The notes: generated by a model not told the origin, from the sequence alone. A stretch of DNA of 64,000 nt from Trichodelitschia bisporula (GCA_010356995.1 ML996691.1:159299-223298), one strand, 5' to 3'. Shown: positions 10,967 to 21,959, counted from the stretch's first letter. Translations and numbers: made by a program.

Positions 10967-11427
10967 CCCTGCTGCCATTTCAAGCCCCGGCGGCATATCT
11001 ACCGTCGCGCATTGATCAAACGGTCATATACCTCAACCGCACCACCAAAGGAGCTCTCACCTCTGAGACCACAGTTCACCAGAGCACCGCCACCCAGGTG
11101 GATTGGCTCTGAGACGGCTCCTCAAGCGGACGTGTCGAGCTCCACCAGCACAACTGCCCAGGAGTTTATCAACAGGGCCACTATCTAAGAAGATGACACT
11201 TCAGACATTAATACCGACCCCGGCAGGCGTCTGCCTCCTAGCATATCACTCGGCGATTTATAGCCATCTCTGGTATGCATCCCTAAGCATCTTTCTCCCC
11301 TCGGTTGAACCGCAGCAAACTGACCTTCACGATGATTAGCATGTCCGATGGCGATTACCGGTTTATATGATCACGGACCTATCACTATAGGCGGTAGCCA
11401 TATATGCATGTACAACCACTTCCACCC

Positions 11428-11529
11428 GTGGAGGCTGGTGCTGTGATGGGTGAGGCTGCTTGTGCGATGCAATACGCAATTCTAGACCTCATCATCGACT
11501 ATGCCCTGAGCAACGACGATCATATATGA
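11428..11529 (+). pseudogene. 3'-end fragment of a DUF7587-like gene paralogue
   Basis: This 102-bp stretch matches the last 102 bp (stop codon included) of the gene at 22681-23736, in inverted orientation relative to it. By eye about 89 of 102 bases agree, with no gap, and the frame is kept: MQYAILDLIIDYALSNDDHI here against MQYAILDLIIDYGLSNDNHV there. Most differences are at third positions, which suggests that the source copy was under protein-level constraint before it was broken. I find no clear homology immediately upstream, so only the 3' end survives. Confidence 0.8.
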
Positions 11530-11992
11530 GGAGATCTTGGGCAGCGCTGACGCTCATCCATCCGGGAAAACGTCGGCCACTGCTACGAAGACGGGTTAGC
11601 ACAGGCCATTTCAATGCGGGGGTTTACGTACAACTATGGTTCCATCATCGGAGCCACTCACGAGGATGTCCTCGCCGCGCTTTCTGACATCCTCCACACC
11701 CCTCATCCACTTTCTCAACACCCACCATCCCCTTTCTCCACGCCCCTCATCAACGTCGCTTCTCTGAAGTATTGTCGCTATAATACTGTATGGAAGGTCA
11801 ACGTCTTCTGGAAGCGCTATCTGGTATTGTTCCCCTGGGAGTGCTTTTCATGCCGCTGAGCCAGTGTTAACAGACACAGACAATCTGGTCACGGTAGCTC
11901 ATAGCGTAAAGCCTTGAACTAACGTCAAATGCTATGCGATATTACCCCCGTCATCGATGGCCTTATAAATCTTCCAGCTTATATCCCGTTGG

Positions 11993-13195
11993 TTGTCCTT
12001 GCCGCCCCTGATGAGCTGTGTTCAGCACCAGGACGCCGATGAGCTCCAGCTGAAGCCGATGATGATTGGCGCGTACATGTCGTGGAACGAGTCCCTGGCC
12101 TCGGTCGACGTTGAAGCCGTTGTCGGGATGGAGTTCTTGAACTGCCGTCGCTGGCTAAATAAATGGGAAATTCATCCCGTTGAGGCGATGCGTGGGGTAG
12201 CCTCAGTTTGGAGGAATGTGGTTCCATGGACGAGTATATCCGCCAGTATCAGCGTCTGCTCGAAGAAGTAGAGTCAGCACCGTCAACAAACAAGATCAAG
12301 AACACCAAGGATCATCTTGTCATGCCGATCTCCCTCAAGGAAGAAGACTGCACTCCCCCGGCGATCCCGAGGCGGGATAATCGCATGGTCAACATCTTGC
12401 CTATCGGGGTCAAGGAGGTTCGGCTGCAGCTGGAGATGCGGGGCATTAAAGGCCCTGAATTTAATGCTTGTATGTATTGCGGACGGGCCAACACTCTTAC
12501 TGACCGTGGCCGTAGTATATCGGAGCAAGCGGGTCCTTCTGGCACCGGTGCCTTTGGCGCAACGCCGTCAGACGACTGTACGCCCCAGTCATTGGCAGCC
12601 TTATACATCTTCCGGCTTATATTTCGGAGGCCCGCCATCGCCCCCTCCGGCCTCTGCTAATCCTCACAAGGACGCCAACAAGGCCAATCTCAAGCCGATG
12701 ATGAATGCAAACGCGAACACCAGGACGAACTTAACCACACCAACAACTAGGAGACCTTTAACCCCGCCACCCCTGCGCATCCCCGCAAACTCTCAGAAGA
12801 ATCAATCCAAAATGAGCGAACCCAGGCTTGCAGACAAACTTTGCAACGCTTCGGCTTCGATGGTTGGTGCTTACATGTCCTCCAATGAATCCCTGGCCCC
12901 GATCGACGTTGAAGCTGTTGCTGGGATCGAGCTCATAAATCATTCGCTTTATATTCCAACCTGGCTCTTACCCACGAAACCTAACACTCTCTTCGACACT
13001 CCTCGCCAAGTCCCTCGGTCACCATCGCCGCCCCCGACCCCTACTACTCCTCACAAGGGCGTCGACAAGCTCGAGCTCAAGCCGATGATGATCGATTGGT
13101 GCTTACGCAACGCCTCCGATGAAACCCTGGTCTCTGTCGGCGTCGAAGCAGTTGCGGGCATGGAGTTCCATGAGCGCCTGTCGCTAGCTATATAA
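11993..13195 (+). repeat. Three diverged copies of a short coding module
   Basis: Copies lie at about 12020-12140, 12650-12945 and 13030-13170. They share a nucleotide core around CTCAAGCCGATGATGA and a peptide core LKPMMI, then an N-E-S-L-A or D-E-T-L-V segment and DVEAVAGMEF. Copies 2 and 3 lie in one open frame (to the stop at 13195) and both have PPP..PHK before LKPMM. Copies 1 and 2 are both preceded by a similar stretch CCTTATA.ATCTTCC.GCTTATAT (11963 and 12600). Copy 2 has an insertion of about 130 bp between LKPMM and the NESLA part. I recognise no known domain. Confidence 0.7.
12226..12660 (+). CDS. Doubtful open frame between module copies 1 and 2
   Basis: An ATG-started frame of 144 codons, beginning MDEYIRQYQRLLEEVE, lies between two copies of the repeated module and overlaps the start of copy 2 in another frame. 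The first 20 residues look like a helical protein segment, but the rest has no recognisable feature. It may be a fragment of a decayed gene and should not be treated as a confirmed coding sequence. Confidence 0.2.
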   Translation: MDEYIRQYQRLLEEVESAPSTNKIKNTKDHLVMPISLKEEDCTPPAIPRRDNRMVNILPIGVKEVRLQLEMRGIKGPEFNACMYCGRANTLTDRGRSISEQAGPSGTGAFGATPSDDCTPQSLAALYIFRLIFRRPAIAPSGLC

Positions 13196-14694
13196 ATGTG
13201 GAGTTCACTCCACTATACGCCACAGCCCTACACATCATGGGTGGCGCGGCTATAGAGCTCCTAGCAACTGCCAGCGGGACAGCTACAGCTTTACAGTGCC
13301 GGAACTACTCTCTAAATACTTTCAGATGACTGTCCCTAACCTCAACACATTGGCTGCGGCCACGAAGCGCGTCAATCAGAGTTTCCCATCGGTCATCGCA
13401 ACGATGGAGCGACTGACCCCGTCCAAAATATAAACATCTCGCCATCCCCCGTTCCTGCTCCGCCCGAATCCCCAGAGACAACTGCCCGCATGATGCCGCT
13501 CACTGCCGCCATGATGAAGCTGAAGCTTATTGACGCGTAGCCGGAATCGGTTGATTATGGGCTGACCTCCCCTCACAACTCTTCAATCTCACTGAGCATT
13601 TCCCGACATCCAAGTTACTCTCAGTGCGCTCAGTTGGCCCCGCAGGAATCTTCAGCTTAACCCGGGATACTCGGCCTATGATAGACACCATCGCGGCACG
13701 CACCATGAGTGCCGGTGGCTGGATTCATTCTAAGCGTCTGGTTGCCCCGCCGGGGGGCGGGGAAGGGTGCTCTTCGATCCGGGTCCGCGCACTATCAGAC
13801 TTTCGCCGCAGATACTCGGTCGGCCAACCTGAAAAGGAAGATATAACGGACTCTCCAGCTTTGACTCCCAAGTCGTTCCGAAAGAAGGCTCGCAACTTGT
13901 TCGGCCACTCGATGGTATGGCCGCAGCCCATTACGGGGCCGAACGAGCCGATGCCGCAACACCCCGATTTTATGAGGGAGGATATAAGATGATGTGGACA
14001 TGGAAGGAGTATTGTTATATTAGGAAGGAGCATACTAAGGGACATAATGTAATGAGCACATGATAGTGGGAAGGAGCAAGGGAGGGTACTTGGCATCGTG
14101 TATTTAAGTCTCGAGAATCTCTGATTCTCTTCGTCTCCTTGTCCTCTACTTCAATCTTCAGTTTAAACAGTTGCCGTTGCCTGTGTTAGAGCTTTGCTCC
14201 CGTCATAAAAAGCCGTTATGAATACGGTGCAGAAGGCAAAGTATAGCCTCATATATTGTACACTCTCGAAAAGCTCTTCCAGTGCGGCTCATTTACCAGT
14301 ACGGTGTGCAGGAAGACGTTTATACATGACATCCCGGGGCTTGCGCGCCATCCTTCGCTCACCAACACCTATTCGGTGCCGGATATGTATATATTGTAAT
14401 TGACTCCGGATGGGAAGACTCCCCTGAACTACCATGAAACCGATATATCGTCAAGTCGAGGAGGAAACTCGCAAAGACCGGTGCATGGGCCGTCTTCCGG
14501 CTTCGATTGCCGATTCCTTCTCTGGACTTCCGGCCATTCACTGACGCCGCCCATAGTCGTAGGCATACTTTCGCCGCCACCAGTTCTTCTACTTCTCCAC
14601 AACATCAACAACAGCAATCCCTGAATCACAACAGGGACGTCAAAATCCCCTACGAAAACCTGCACTCACTTCCCCTACAACACATACCACCAAA

Positions 14695-15373
14695 ATGCTC
14701 GAATACATTGACTCCAAACGCCGAGGGACCAACATCGAGCCGCAGCGCAACTCCAACATAAAGCACTTTGGGACGCTCAGCACAGACGATGTAAGCCCAA
14801 GCAACCCACAAACCCCAAGCGACCACCAGCTAACCTCCCCAGCTTCTCATCTTCGTCGACCTGGTGCTCCGCGCCATTGACGACCCTGCACGTCCCCTCA
14901 CCACCGATCCCCCGATCTTCCGCTACATATACAGCTTCCACCCCACCGATCCCCACGCCGTGGTCCCAGTCGCCTGTCGCCCCACGCGCCCAGATCTCAA
15001 CCCCGACGCCGTGATGGGCGCATGGTGGGCCGCGGAGCGCGCGCGCGAGGCCGAGGGTCTGCCGCGCAAGCGGGCGAAGCCGACTACTGTGTGGGGCCAC
15101 TTCCGTGAGAAGGTTCTGGTTGAGTATGCGGCGCGGGAGGTCCTGGGCGCAAAGCATCGCGGTGGCGCCGTGACGCGCGGGATATGTCGGGGGGAGATCC
15201 CGAGCATGGCAGAGCAGAAGCACTGGAAGCAGGCCGTGCTGGAGGAAAAGGCGATATTGGGTTATGATGTGTTGTCGCCGTTGATGGGAGAGAAGTGGCC
15301 GGTGCTTGGGACCAGCTTCAAGGGCACGCAGCCTGGACTTGAGCAGGGGGATGCTGGCTTTAATGGGGTTTAG
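14695..15373 (+). CDS. Hypothetical protein, about 208 aa
   Basis: Two exons, 14695-14790 and 14843-15373, with a 52-nt GTAAGC-CAG intron in phase 0, give about 208 aa. I do not recognise the family. The spliced product has a continuous hydrophobic segment LLIFVDLVLRAIDD created at the junction, a region with many charged residues (AWWAAERAREAEGLPRKRAK) and a tail GEKWPVLGTSFKGTQPG. There is no signal peptide and no clear membrane span. The start ATG has a good context (ACCAAAATG), and codon use with strong third-position GC matches neighbouring real genes. It is the only intact-looking gene between NIF3 and the tRNA. Confidence 0.65.
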
Positions 15374-15986
15374 ATGTGACTGTGATGCGCGACGTAGGAT
15401 CTGGGTGCGCTGAGGTTTTCAGTGTGATGTAGGCCGGTTGACGGAGGTCGGCTATTGTCTCCGTGAGCTCTTTGTCACTTAGCCTGTCTGCAGCGAATCT
15501 ATGTCACAAAATCTCAATGATGATGTTAAGACGAGGCCTCGAGAGCTGAGTTGTCAATATGTTCCCCAGTTGACCTGACTTGCAATGGAGGCTAGGCTTG
15601 ACACGTGCGATGGCTACGGTGCAAAGTCAAAAGTCAAAAGTCTTATAAATGATGAAGAAAGAAGAGAGCCGAGAGATTCTCAGCACCAAATACATGATAT
15701 GCCTTCCTAGCATCACAATAGTCCTTCCTCAAGTCTACACCAAACTAGTGAAATCACTTGTGCTTGGATTCTGGCGCAAAGCAGAGAGTACCCACGGCTC
15801 TGCCATATAATTAATAAGTGTGCTAAATATTTGCTCTGATAATCCTCACAAGAGACAGACCTCTAAGCACTTGTCCGCCCACCCGCTGCTCAGCTGTCAC
15901 CTTCCCTTTCGGGAAATTGACATGCCCCGCCAAATAAATTGTAATGCTAGTAATATTTTTTAAGCCCGGTAAATTTCCCAGCACCA
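15374..15986. other. Intergenic stretch before the tRNA
   Basis: No gene is supported. A short repeat of CAAAAGT (three times near 15620-15640) and AT-richer sequence after 15930 are the only features noticed. Confidence 0.4.
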
Positions 15987-16077
15987 GCGTTGGTGGTTTA
16001 GTGGTAAAATCCGTCGTTGCCATCCGAAGTGATTCGGGATGATTCGACGGGCCCCGGGTTCGATTCCCGGCCGACGC
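15987..16077 (+). tRNA. tRNA-Gly (anticodon GCC) with a 21-nt intron
   Basis: The acceptor arms GCGTTGG and CCGACGC pair fully (one G-T wobble). The D arm is GGTTTAGTGG, the anticodon stem is CGTCG/CGACG with loop TTGCCA..., and the T arm is CCGGG-TTCGATT-CCCGG. The anticodon loop is 28 nt; removing 21 nt that begin after the base following the anticodon (the canonical 37/38 site) leaves a normal 7-nt loop with anticodon GCC. The intron can form a short hairpin (ATCCGAA/TTCGGGAT). A and B box sequences are intact, and a T-run follows within 5 nt. Confidence 0.95.
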
Positions 16078-16422
16078 ATTTTTGATGAAGATTTTTTTGG
16101 ACTGCTGAGTTTTGTGAGCTCCGTGCCGAACTTCCTGGAAGGAACACGACGAGAGGTGATGAGAAACGGTAAGCGAGGACGTTCTCGGTGTGATGTTGAG
16201 GCTTGGCTTTACAAAGGGAAGAAAGTCGTGCTGAAGGGGGAGCAGCCATCGGATAGGTCGGTTGCAATGCCTTTGTAAAGATATAATGTGGCTCGAGATG
16301 TAGATTTGCCATCGGATGACTGGGATACGGCTCACGGTAAAGTTCGAGAGCGGGCAAAAGTAACCGCAACATGGGGATGGGTTGATTTTGGGACATAAAG
16401 AACCACGATGCATAGGTCCAGA
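16078..16422. other. Intergenic stretch after the tRNA
   Basis: Open frames on the minus strand here pass through the antisense of the tRNA and have no independent support. Nothing else is seen. Confidence 0.4.
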
Positions 16423-18059
16423 CTAGGCCTGTTGGCATAGACGGACATGTTCTCCCACTAGCTCTCGAAAACCAAGGATATTATGCATGTCATAATCGCT
16501 GAGCCGCCCCGGGCACCGTGAACAGAGCGCAGTACCCTTCACCTTCGAAGGCATTCTCCGTAAAACATACCGACGAGAGACTGGAGTGCCTGGGCCGTGT
16601 CGCATGTTATGCACATAATGGACGTGATACATAAGCCGTGTGTGAATGGGGAAAGTAGTAAAGCTGGGGTATGGGCAAAGGTGACATAAGGGGAAGAAAA
16701 GGCTTCCGGAGTCCAGAGCAAGGCAATAAGAGTTGGGATACTGGAGGCTCATCGCATCCTCAAACTCCGACAAGCCTATGTCGAAGGCATCCCAGCCTCG
16801 TCGTACGAGGCCGGTGGAGCGATCCAAGGTCTCGAGAATATGTCCGTCCATGATACTGATAATGTGATGCCGCCATGGCCAGAGGCTAAAACCTCCATCG
16901 GTTGTTCCTCCATTTGCAGCTGGGAGGTACTTCCACCAAGCTTCTCTATGCGCAGCCGGGACGCATGCCCACCAAGCTTTCATAGCCCAGACGACGAAGT
17001 CATGAAAAAGGTTTCGTGTAGGGTCTGCCGCAGCTTCATGCAATGAAAGTACATCGACACCCTCGATGCCGTTTTCGCGCAACAAGCCCTCGAACCTCGG
17101 CAGGACAAACTCCACAGACAGTCCCCAAGGTTGCTTCGAATCAATGACTGGCATAGGTGTGAACTCTCTCCGTGCCTCGCCGAGAACTGAGAATGTGAGC
17201 AAAGAGCAATTGAAACGAGGCTACACAAACGGCTGAAGAACTGTACCACCAGGCCGGCTTTTTTGCCATGTTTGACTTCCCGTTTCTCTTCAGGTATATC
17301 TGTATTCTCCAGCATCATCCCTACGTGCCTTATGGCGCTACCCGTAGTGACGGGGAACATTTGCAATAAGGCACAGTGCAGCATATCGAGGTGTTCTTCG
17401 TTGGTCGACTTGCTGTGCCGGATTTGACGTGCGAGGCTATAGATATCGGCAAGTGAAAGGCGACCACCGACTGCCTCACTTAGGTTACGAACCAACCAGC
17501 ACTCGAATGTAGGAACGGGCAAGAGCTCTAACTCGCCTGAGTCACTCACAGCATTCACGACCGGCGTCCTTTGAGGTCTAGGAGGGACGCTGGAACGCAT
17601 ATCGCGCACGTGCCGGTTCAGGTTGGAGTTTTTCAGGAACGTCCGCTACGGACCACACAGCGCACAGTGCAGCTCCTCCTTCCCTGGAGGGACGGACACG
17701 AGGTCTGGCGGGCTTGGAGGCCTTGGAGGCCTTGAAGGGACGCCGGGATGTATCGTGCGCATGTGCTGATTCAGGTTGGACTTTGTTGTGAACGTCCGCT
17801 CTGGGTCACACAGCACGCAGCACGGCTTCTGTCTCGTTAGGTCGTGGATGATGCCCTCGTGTCTCCTCTGGCCCGAGCGGTCTGCGCAGCTCTTATTGCA
17901 TTGCTGGCGCGTCTTAGGGTTGATCTGCTCGCAGATATACCGTTCGTCCACGGGCAAGGGTCTAGAAAACCGATGTTAAATAAAGAATAGTCGAGTCTGG
18001 GGACTACGCTTGCCGTCAGTCTCAATACTATCCGTCACAGTATTGCTACTATCCATCAT
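16423..18059 (-). pseudogene. Decayed C2H2 zinc-finger protein gene
   Basis: Reading leftwards from MMDSSNTVTDSIETDG at 18059, a second block (17957-17646) encodes a CEQINPKTRQQCNKSCADR finger followed by CCVLCDPERTFTTKSNLNQH, then CALCGP and an in-frame TAG at 17646-17648. The same frame continues directly as RTFLKNSNLNRHVRDMR, clearly a copy of the preceding finger, in which the last His ligand is replaced. The following exon-like frame (about 17190-16423, with EFTPMPVIDSKQPWGLSVEF and HREAWWKYLPAANGG) is in another phase, and I find no standard intron that joins it or the first block correctly. One stop plus two phase mismatches and a lost ligand point to a dead gene. A misread exon structure is the alternative. 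Confidence 0.55.
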
Positions 18060-19219
18060 GCTGAAAAGAATGAAAGATGAATGAGCTAAAGAGATGTATG
18101 AGCGTAGCGAGCCTGTGGCTTGGGAAGACGATGTGGTGGTGGAGCGGACGTGTGGGAGTGATATGTGAGTATACTTCGAAAGCGCTCCAGAGGCTCGGAC
18201 ATTTATATGGTAACAGGTATGGGGCAAGCTCGTAAGGAGGCATCCTCCAGCCCGACGCCACGAAAAACGGGAAGGTACTGGGACGGGGTGCGGAAGATGC
18301 TTCGAGCATTCCTGCGGCTGGCCTTACATGGTGGCTACTTGCGTAGAAAGCGTATCTAAAACGAACAGCCAACAGGATGGAAGTAAAAGAGGTATCAGCG
18401 GCAGCCACAGGTGATGTCAATGGGAGAGACAGCACATGTCCGGGGAAAGCGCTTGGAACTGGCATAAGGCAGGGTGTTTCCTAGAAGATGTAGCCGCGAT
18501 CAGCTTTGAAGTTCATGCATGGAATCACAGGAGGAGTTGCGTCCAGGGATGGCTCAAGGGCTACCTGAAAAAAGGCATATCCCCTTCTCTCCAAATATTG
18601 GCAGAGGTCATGTCACCGGGGTGGATAAGACTTTTTTGAGGAGGCCTTGGCCCCTTCTCATTCGGAGCTGGATAAACCCCTACCGAGTCACCTGATCAAC
18701 CAAAGCTCTGACTACGACCCTCGGGTATAAATACCGCCCCCTCCCCCCCTCTTCTCATCTTCTTCTTCTCTTCATACTTACCTTGTTGGGGCTATCCGCG
18801 CTCAAGAATGCGGAAGCCTGCCAGGACCTCCTGCATTGCACAGCGTGGAGAGGTGTTGGCATGAGTCTCCTTCGGGGGCCTCACTGGCTTAATTTTTGAT
18901 GGTCTGCAATTCTTTTCATTGATGCATTCGCCTGGCTGCGGGTCGTTGAGGAAGAGTTTGGCGTGATGTGGGATGATGTCATCAGGTAGCTGCAGTCATG
19001 ACGATGGCTGGATGTGCGTGGCGTAGTTTTGCTGTGCTTCCCATTGCTGGAAAAGATTCGACGCGATGGGCACCATTCTGCTGAGTGGAGAGGAGCGTCT
19101 GGCAACTGCCCTCGATCTACGCGTGAGGCACGTAGCTCCCCCCATCTCTGCGTGGCAATAGCGCTTGCCTTCGCCGGCGCCTGGACATCCAGTGCCTAGT
19201 TCTAGTCCACGTTTCATTA
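18060..19219. other. Gene-free stretch
   Basis: No coding region is supported. A good TATA box (GGTATAAATACC) lies at about 18724-18735 and is followed by a pyrimidine-rich tract to 18785, which looks like a promoter, but the short frame after it (MRKPARTSCIAQRGEVLA) ends after 18 codons. This may be the promoter of a lost gene or of an RNA gene that I cannot recognise. Confidence 0.4.
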
Positions 19220-19454
19220 TCTGACTCCAGCTTTGGGATCTTATCAAGGCCGGAGACCAACTTGGAGGAGTTTGATTATTCGGATATGACGAAAGATGTT
19301 GGTCAAGGTAAAGATCACTTTGAGATGGTTTCTTTCGAAGGGGAAAAACACCATCTAAGTGATTCTCATCTTGACCAACATCTTTCCTTATACCTGAACT
19401 TTCACACTCCAAGTTAGTCTCCGGCCTGGACAGGATTCCAAAGCTGGAGTCAGA
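19220..19454. repeat. Fold-back (long inverted repeat) element, 235 bp
   Basis: The left arm starts TCTGACTCCAGCTTTGG at 19220 and the right arm ends with its reverse complement at 19454. The arms are about 115 bp each and meet almost without a spacer near 19337. They contain matching inner blocks AAAGATGTTGGTCAAG, AACTTGGAG and AGGCCGGAGAC. By eye roughly three quarters or more of positions pair, and many mismatches are transitions. There is no open frame. This is the shape of a MITE or fold-back element. I could not settle a target-site duplication (ATTA on the left, CAATATTA on the right). Confidence 0.8.
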
Positions 19455-19820
19455 CAATATTAGCTATGTCAGATACGGATGTACAGAGCGTTAATTGTCA
19501 AATACCATTCATGTACCCTACTTCGGCTTCGAATCCACCGTATCCAGTCAAGATTGGGTATCACCATGTGCAAGAACCCGACGACAAAAGATATATCATT
19601 TAGACAGGCAAAGCCTCTGAGTCAAATCAGCTCCTAACTACGTGCAACTGTAGCGATAAAGGGGAACCTCCAACGCCTCCTAAAGCTTCAATTTACCACA
19701 CCACCACGACATCTCCCAACCTCAACGCCAGGTCATCCCCACACATTACCCCATCAGCTAAGGTACCGCAGAGAATCGACAAAGCATAACACATAAACCG
19801 ACCCCCCTCCCTAAAGCCAC
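19455..19820. other. Gene-free stretch downstream of the SRC1-type gene
   Basis: No gene is supported. This probably includes the 3' untranslated region of the gene ending at 19821 on the minus strand. Confidence 0.4.
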
Positions 19821-21959
19821 CTAATAAACCGGCCTACTCCCCTCCTCCCACTTCCGAAAGTCCCTCTTTTCTTCCTTAACCACCGGACTCGAGTCAACGG
19901 GTCCCAAACTGTATCTCGCACTCTGCCGCCGCTCCGTCGACGGCCGCCCATCCTCCACCGCCTGCACAGCGCCAATCCACTCCCAAACCCGACTCACATC
20001 TCCATGCCGGCCCTCGCGCACACTAGGACGCACATTCGAGTTCTGCTCGACCTTGCGCTGGACCTTCTCCCACAGCTTCGCGCGGCGCTTAGCCGAGAAT
20101 TCCTCGCGCAGGACGTCGTCGCGCAAATGGCCCATGCTGATATACGCCTCGGGATACGCACCCGGATTATCAGCGTGCAGGGCCGCTTGAGTAGCAAGAC
20201 GATCAAGCGCAAAAGACGCGAGCTGCTTAGCGCGCTCCTCGGTGGCTTTGCCCTCTGTGATAGAGCTGCGCGTGTACCACGCTACGGCGAGCAGCAGGGG
20301 CAGGATTATAAGTCGGCCCAGATATCTTGCCAGCGTGACTCGGATGGATCGTCGGATGGCGCAGCCGAGGGGGATGCGGGCGAGGGAGGTAGAGGCGAGG
20401 GTGAGGACATCGGGTCTGTGAACGACGCAACACTGATTAGATCAGACGGGTAGGAGATACGGGAGCAATGTGACATACCGGTCAGAGCCTGCTACCACTT
20501 CATCGCGGGCGGCGATCTCGCCCAGAGCCGATTTCCAGAGATCTTCGAAGTCTTCCTCGGACATGCCGCGGCGCCGCTTGGCGGAGACGGTTTCCTTGAG
20601 TTCCTTCTCTTTCAGAGCTGGGGATGAAGCTTTTTTGCCGTCTTCGTCGACTAATGTGCCGCACTCGTATTTGGCATTCCGCTGGCGTAGCTCCTCGACC
20701 GCACGATCGGCAACCGCCTTGACGCGCTTTGCCTTCTCACCGTCCGGCTCGCAGGTCGGTGGGAGGGGAACGACTCCACCCAGCGAGAGCGGGTTAGCCT
20801 TGAGGATAAAGCCGGACTCGCACTCCGTCTGCAGGCGCGGAAGACAGAAAGCATGTGGCGGACACGGCTCGCACTGAGGTCGCAGGACGGAAGCCCAGTC
20901 TGGGATCTGGACTTCACCGATTGTCTCCGAGGGAGGCTCGCCGATGCCGCAGTAGCCCACCTTGAGCTTCTCCTCCCTGAAGAGCCAACCGATGCCGCCG
21001 AGTATTGCCAAAAGGATAGTCAGCGGAGCGGTCCAGCCGATACCAGACGACGAGCTGCGCTTGCGTTGCCGGGGCGGCATCACTTCCTTCCCCGTCGCCT
21101 TCTGCTCCTGGACAAGTTCAAGCTGCTCCTCGGGCGTAAACTCCTCGCCGGCCTCAACAGAATCATCTTCCACGTCGTACGGATTGTACGGCTTCTTCAA
21201 ATCAGCCACTGCGATGTCAAAGGTCTTGCGCGAAGGCGGCACGATTCCGTCATCCCGCTGCTCCACCTTGTAAGCATCCGTCCGCCGACGAGATGAGCTA
21301 CTTTTGCGTTTCTCCGGTTCAACCGGCCCCAGTGTCCTGCGCCTGCGCTCATGTGACACGGTAGGAGGCGCCGGCGGGGAGCTCCCGCTCTGGAACGGAT
21401 TGTCCGAAGAGAACGGGCTGTCGGCAGCAGGACTGCGCCACGCCTCTGGCTCAGGCTCTTGATGCAGAGGATTGGTTGGTTCGATACTGTAGCGCGTGCG
21501 CCGCCTGGAAGGGCCTTCGGCCTCTAGATCGGATGCGCGAGGATGCTTAGCCGACTTGCGACGCGATGTGGTTGGCAGCTCAACAGGCAACGGCGTCGCG
21601 TCCAAGTCTTCAACGACGGCTTCTGCGGGGCGCGTCACGCGGCGCGAGCTTCGCTGCCTAGCGGTCTTGCGAGGCGTTTCGAGTTCGTCGCGCGACTCCT
21701 CAGTGTCGGCGGTGCTCGTTTGGCTGGACGGCACGTCGACGATGCCGCGGGTGGAGCGCTTGGTGCGAGCACGCGCGTTGAGCAGCTTTTGCGCCTTGGG
21801 GGTGACATTGGCGTCAAAGAGCTCGACGAGCTGCGATTTTTTCGCTGATGAGGGATAGTTGATGTTGTGTTCGAGCAGAATGTTGCGAAGACGCGGCACC
21901 GTCAAAGTCGACGGGTTGAAGTCCGGCGCAAGGTAGTCTGTCTCGTCTGGCTCGGCCAT
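19821..21959 (-). CDS. SRC1: Inner nuclear membrane protein, Src1/Heh1/Man1 type
   Basis: Two exons, 21959-20479 and 20415-19821, with a 63-nt GTATGT-CAG intron, give about 691 aa. These proteins span the inner nuclear membrane twice and tether chromatin, including rDNA, to the periphery; they also recruit ESCRT-III to the envelope. Residues 13-50 (NPSTLTVPRLRNILLEHNIN, then KKSQLVELF) form the HeH/LEM-like motif. A long basic, Ser-rich region (RRRRTLGPVEPEKRK) can serve as the nuclear import segment. A first membrane span (GWTAPLTILLAILGGIGWLF, about residue 310) is followed by a Cys-containing lumenal domain (CEPCPPHAFCLPRLQTECESG), a second span (LIILPLLLAVAWY, in exon 2) and a Man1-Src1p C-terminal domain (VWEWIGAVQAVEDG near the end). 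ATG at 21959. Confidence 0.92.

Larger units (their letters stand above)
10325..14694. other. Gene-poor 4.4-kb segment with gene fragments and repeats
   Basis: No intact gene is supported. The segment holds a 13-bp minisatellite, a fragment of the DUF7587-like gene, three copies of a short coding module (all listed separately) and several unconnected open frames. The frame 13624-13992 begins with a GTG and has no recognised domain. Composition does not differ sharply from the flanks. The picture is of decayed duplicated genes and not of one named transposon. Confidence 0.5.

Noticed and set aside
14012-14230. LTR-like stretch starting TGTTATATTAG with a TATTTAAG motif
   Set aside because: No partner copy, no clear CA end and no matching target-site duplication could be found, so it stays a resemblance only.
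15823-16438. Two long minus-strand open frames containing GNRTRGPS
   Set aside because: They are the antisense of the tRNA-Gly gene and its flanks, a well-known artefact; codon use and domains give no support.
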